Below, piece by piece: positions 60,906 to 64,000 of a DNA stretch of 64,000 nucleotides. How positions within the stretch are numbered: position 1 is the stretch's first letter; each line of letters starts with the position of its first letter. This DNA comes from Sphagnum magellanicum. Lineage: Eukaryota; Streptophyta; Sphagnopsida; Sphagnales; Sphagnaceae. The notes beneath the pieces are model-generated. The model did no database searches, was not told where the DNA came from, and saw only the letters and a list, made by a program, of their open reading frames with translations. Location: NCBI GenBank assembly GCA_021904315.1, contig CM038910.1:6510001-6574000 (forward strand), read 5' to 3'. Both the position numbers and the translations under genes were made by a program.

Positions 60906-63804
60906 CAATCATGGCACAAATCAATAGCATAAATGACAAAGCTTGAAAATTCAAAATCTTACTTTTCTTCTAGTGGTAACCGCAATCCATTAGCTTTCAA
61001 ACACCTTTCCTATCCTACCCATGAAGTTTTGGCTTTCCACATCAAGCATCACCTCCTCCATGCTTGTTAGTTTCCCCTTACTTATTTGGCATTATCCTAA
61101 ATAACCTAAAAATTCAAATTTTAAAAAAATGATGTTTTAGTTAAAATCCTAATTTTAAACCCTAATTTTAACAAATGTTTTATATGTTTATTACATTATA
61201 TCTTTTGTATTTTAAAAATATATATTTTAAATTTCATCCATCACCATGTAGTTTACAACAACCAAAAGTTTCTTGAAAACAAACATTTGCACAATGATAA
61301 ATTATGGAGCTTACGATAGAACTTTTTTGTAAATCTCATTCAACAAAAGTAAAAATTCAAATATTTTACCCAAATGGTCATGATAATTCTTGATGAAATC
61401 ATTGTTTTTCAAAGTTTAAAAATCATAAATCCATTTACAAGAGAATGGAAAGATGCATGTGTCATCTAACTTTTAAATTAAAAAATAAATAAAATTGGTT
61501 GACAATGAGAAAAGAAAAATTTTAACAACAAAATTAGGTGAAGATTATTAACAAATTTTATAACATTTAGCCCAAGGTTTTAAAATACACATTCAAACGA
61601 TGTCACAAGATAAAACTACCAAAATGAAAAAAAAATGACTAAAAAAAATGACAAACATATTATGAAACTGGCATAAAAACTTGCAAATGGATTTGATTCA
61701 AGAAAATGTATAACATTTTTAGAAGCATTATTAAAGTTTGCAAGGCCTTAAAAAATTCAATAATAAAAGCCAAATTGCACTTAAACACATTTTCTCTCAC
61801 ACTTTTAATTTGGGCCTTAACCAGGATTTGTCACATGTTTAAAATCACAAATATTTGAAATGATAGTTTAAAAATTATCCTTAAATTCATATTTAATCCA
61901 GTTTTTTTTTCATTATTTTTCCATTTTGTCACTCTTTTTTATGGTCATCCAAAAAATCCAAAAAAAATCAAATAAAAAAATCCAATAGGAAATTGTTGAA
62001 TTTACTATGATTTTCATTTATTATAATTATGTTGGTAGCCTATAACCAAAAGAAAATGTCCTACAAAATATGAAGAGATATAATGAAGTTCATTAGCATC
62101 TATTTATTCTACTTTCAATACAACCTAAATCCTAAATCACAAAAACAATTGGATAAGATCCTAGCCCTAAAATCCTAGCCCTAATGTTCAATTGTAAATT
62201 CACATTAAATTAAATTATTTCCTATTGCACCAAGTCAATTGCACAACGGGGTTCCCCCAATTGTAAAATTTGGTTATGCTGAATCAATAGGTGGGTCATA
62301 ATTACTAATGAACAAATAACTTGCATTACACAATTGTTGGAGGTTTAGCTAAATATCAACACGCTTAATGTTCATTTAGTCTAATTGAATTGTTAAAATC
62401 CCACCCATGAACATGTAATGTGATTTTTATGTATGGTTTCAAATCAGGTGGTAGTCACTAGGTTTATATAAAACCATTAATAAAGTGGGCAAAATGCTAC
62501 ATAAAACTAAATCACATAAATAATTAAGAGGATAACACAAACCCAACCTAAATGTTTTTCACTTTTTCGTTTGCTTTCTAGAGTACCTTTTAAAAGCTTT
62601 TCATGTTAAGCATTCACACCATCCCCAAATTAAATTTGCTACAATCCAAAGAACTACTTAAATTGTAAAAGGCTTCAAAATTCATTATATGCATTATCCT
62701 TCATAATTTGGGCCACCTTGTATTTTTATTAATTATTAGTAGTAAGCTTTCATATAACTTTAAAAATACACAATACATTGGCTTAACAACCATTAGCATA
62801 ATAAAATATAAACACAACAATCACAATTTAAACAACATAATGTAAAAGAAATCACAATTTAAAAATGTAATGATTCATCATTTAACTCCGGTCTTCAACT
62901 TTTCACAACTTGCTTCCTTTTATTTCCTAAAAACATATTCTTTTCCAATTTCACAAGTTGACATTCCATAAATGTTCTTTTTTTCACAACTATTTGCCTC
63001 CAAGATAAGATAAAACCTACATTACACATAAATAATAATAAATAAAATTCTCCTTCACATGCTCTTTTCAAATTCCAACCAAAATATTTAATCTATAGAA
63101 ACAAACAATGGCTGCCAACTTTCCGCAATCATTGGTCATAATGTGAAAAATGACATAATTTTTTTTTAAAATCTAAAATTTTATGTTTCACACTAAAAAC
63201 ATTTCCACTACCACATCATTTAAATTTATAAACCATCTTTCGATTACATATCTCAATGTTTACATTGAAAACCATATCCAAAACCAAATTCCTTTAAACA
63301 CCTATGAAGGTGCAAAAAATAATTCATTCTTGATTGTGACACCCAATGCAAATTCATTAACCAATTTAATGATCACTTAACCATTTTGACCTATTTTAGA
63401 CCTTAATGAACAATTCCACCACTTATATGGGGTATTTCATTGATAACATTATTATATTAAAAAAAATCAATTTTTTAAAAAATCAATAGAATGTGAATGT
63501 ATTGACATTTAAAATACACAAAAACCTTAACAACTTGTTGATTATTATTCATAACAAAAAAATTAAAGTTCATGAAAAACTAAAGCAAAATATGTAAAAG
63601 ATAGTGATGATTTTTTTTTATTAACATTTGCATTGTTTTATTTGTTGAATTTTTTAAACAAAATTGAAATTATGAAAATGAAAATATTGTCATAAATGTT
63701 TTTAAAAATGGAAATGTAAAAATTTTATCATCGAAAATGATACACCCTCACATTTTTTGAAATATTCAAATGTGAATCCAAAAACGAAAATATCAAAAGA
63801 AGTT
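60906..63804. other. AT-rich intergenic DNA
   Basis: Nothing gene-like seen in about 2.9 kb. AAAATCCTAGCCCTAA-like blocks near 62155-62185 are a short local duplication. Confidence 0.5.
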
Positions 63805-64000
63805 GGGGTACATTCCATAGCTTACCACTCTTCAGGGGTAGAAGGCATGTTAGAGCTCCAGGATGGCATTAGGACGAACAATAAACAAATCAATTATTCA
63901 CACAAACCTACACAAATTAATCAATAAGTTGGTTAGTGCGTGATTGGAGTTCTTTTGATGCACTTACAAGCCATGAGCATACACGAATTCACAAGACTCA
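63805..64000 (+). repeat. Dispersed repeat A, copy 3 (cut by window end)
   Basis: The sequence GGGGTACATTCC..., GGGGTAGAAGG..., AGCTCCAGGATGG... and finally TTCACAAGACTCA follows the start of repeat A copies 1 and 2 in the same order and orientation. It is more diverged than either and stops at the edge of the window. Confidence 0.6.

Noticed and set aside
62150-62190. CCCTAA-containing stretch as a telomere-like repeat
   Set aside because: Only two imperfect units; an ordinary local duplication.

Overview
This window looks like nuclear DNA of a land plant. Four intron-containing genes of plant type lie in long AT-rich stretches full of decayed repeats. A nuclear insertion of organelle DNA also carries plastid rpoA, rpl2, atpF, psbA, psbD, tRNA and rRNA pieces. 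The rpl2 fragment reads like free-sporing plants (fern, lycophyte or liverwort grade) rather than seed plants, and a plastid rpoA argues against most mosses. This placement is inference from recalled protein patterns, with no search behind it.

Layout. 1391-3963 (minus): a complete four-exon small protein disulfide isomerase of the PDIL5-1 type (148 aa). 4.2-9.8 kb: AT-rich intergenic DNA with a roughly 100-bp tandem repeat. 9.84-16.87 kb: a scrambled organellar insertion. Its left half joins short pieces of distant plastid genes, plus one SSU rRNA piece that looks mitochondrial. Its right half is a 3.2-kb collinear copy of the plastid trnI-trnA-rrn23 region. 20.02-23.63 kb (minus): a DCN1-like (AAR3-like) cullin neddylation factor in at least 10 exons. 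24-38 kb: intergenic DNA with two broken hAT-type transposase relics, a minisatellite, two copies of an 820-bp dispersed repeat and a fold-back element. 38.42-46.58 kb (plus): an 11-exon plastid ferrochelatase with a C-terminal light-harvesting-like segment (FC2 type, 599 aa). Its 3.4-kb last intron holds a MITE with Mutator-like features. 46.6-54.1 kb: intergenic DNA ending in a degenerate minisatellite. 54.91-59.10 kb (plus): a 7-exon LRR receptor-like pseudokinase of the At3g03770 type (921 aa) that seems to use one GC-AG intron. 59.1-64 kb: intergenic DNA with an LTR-like block and a third copy of the dispersed repeat cut by the window end.

The four genes have unrelated jobs: ER thiol-disulfide exchange, cullin-RING ligase activation, plastid haem synthesis and membrane receptor signalling. 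I see no operon, gene cluster, CRISPR array or novel multi-gene system. Exons were assembled by hand from reading frame, GT/AG sites and family similarity. In all four genes the phases close into one uninterrupted frame. Family assignments rest on recognised motifs, not on searches.
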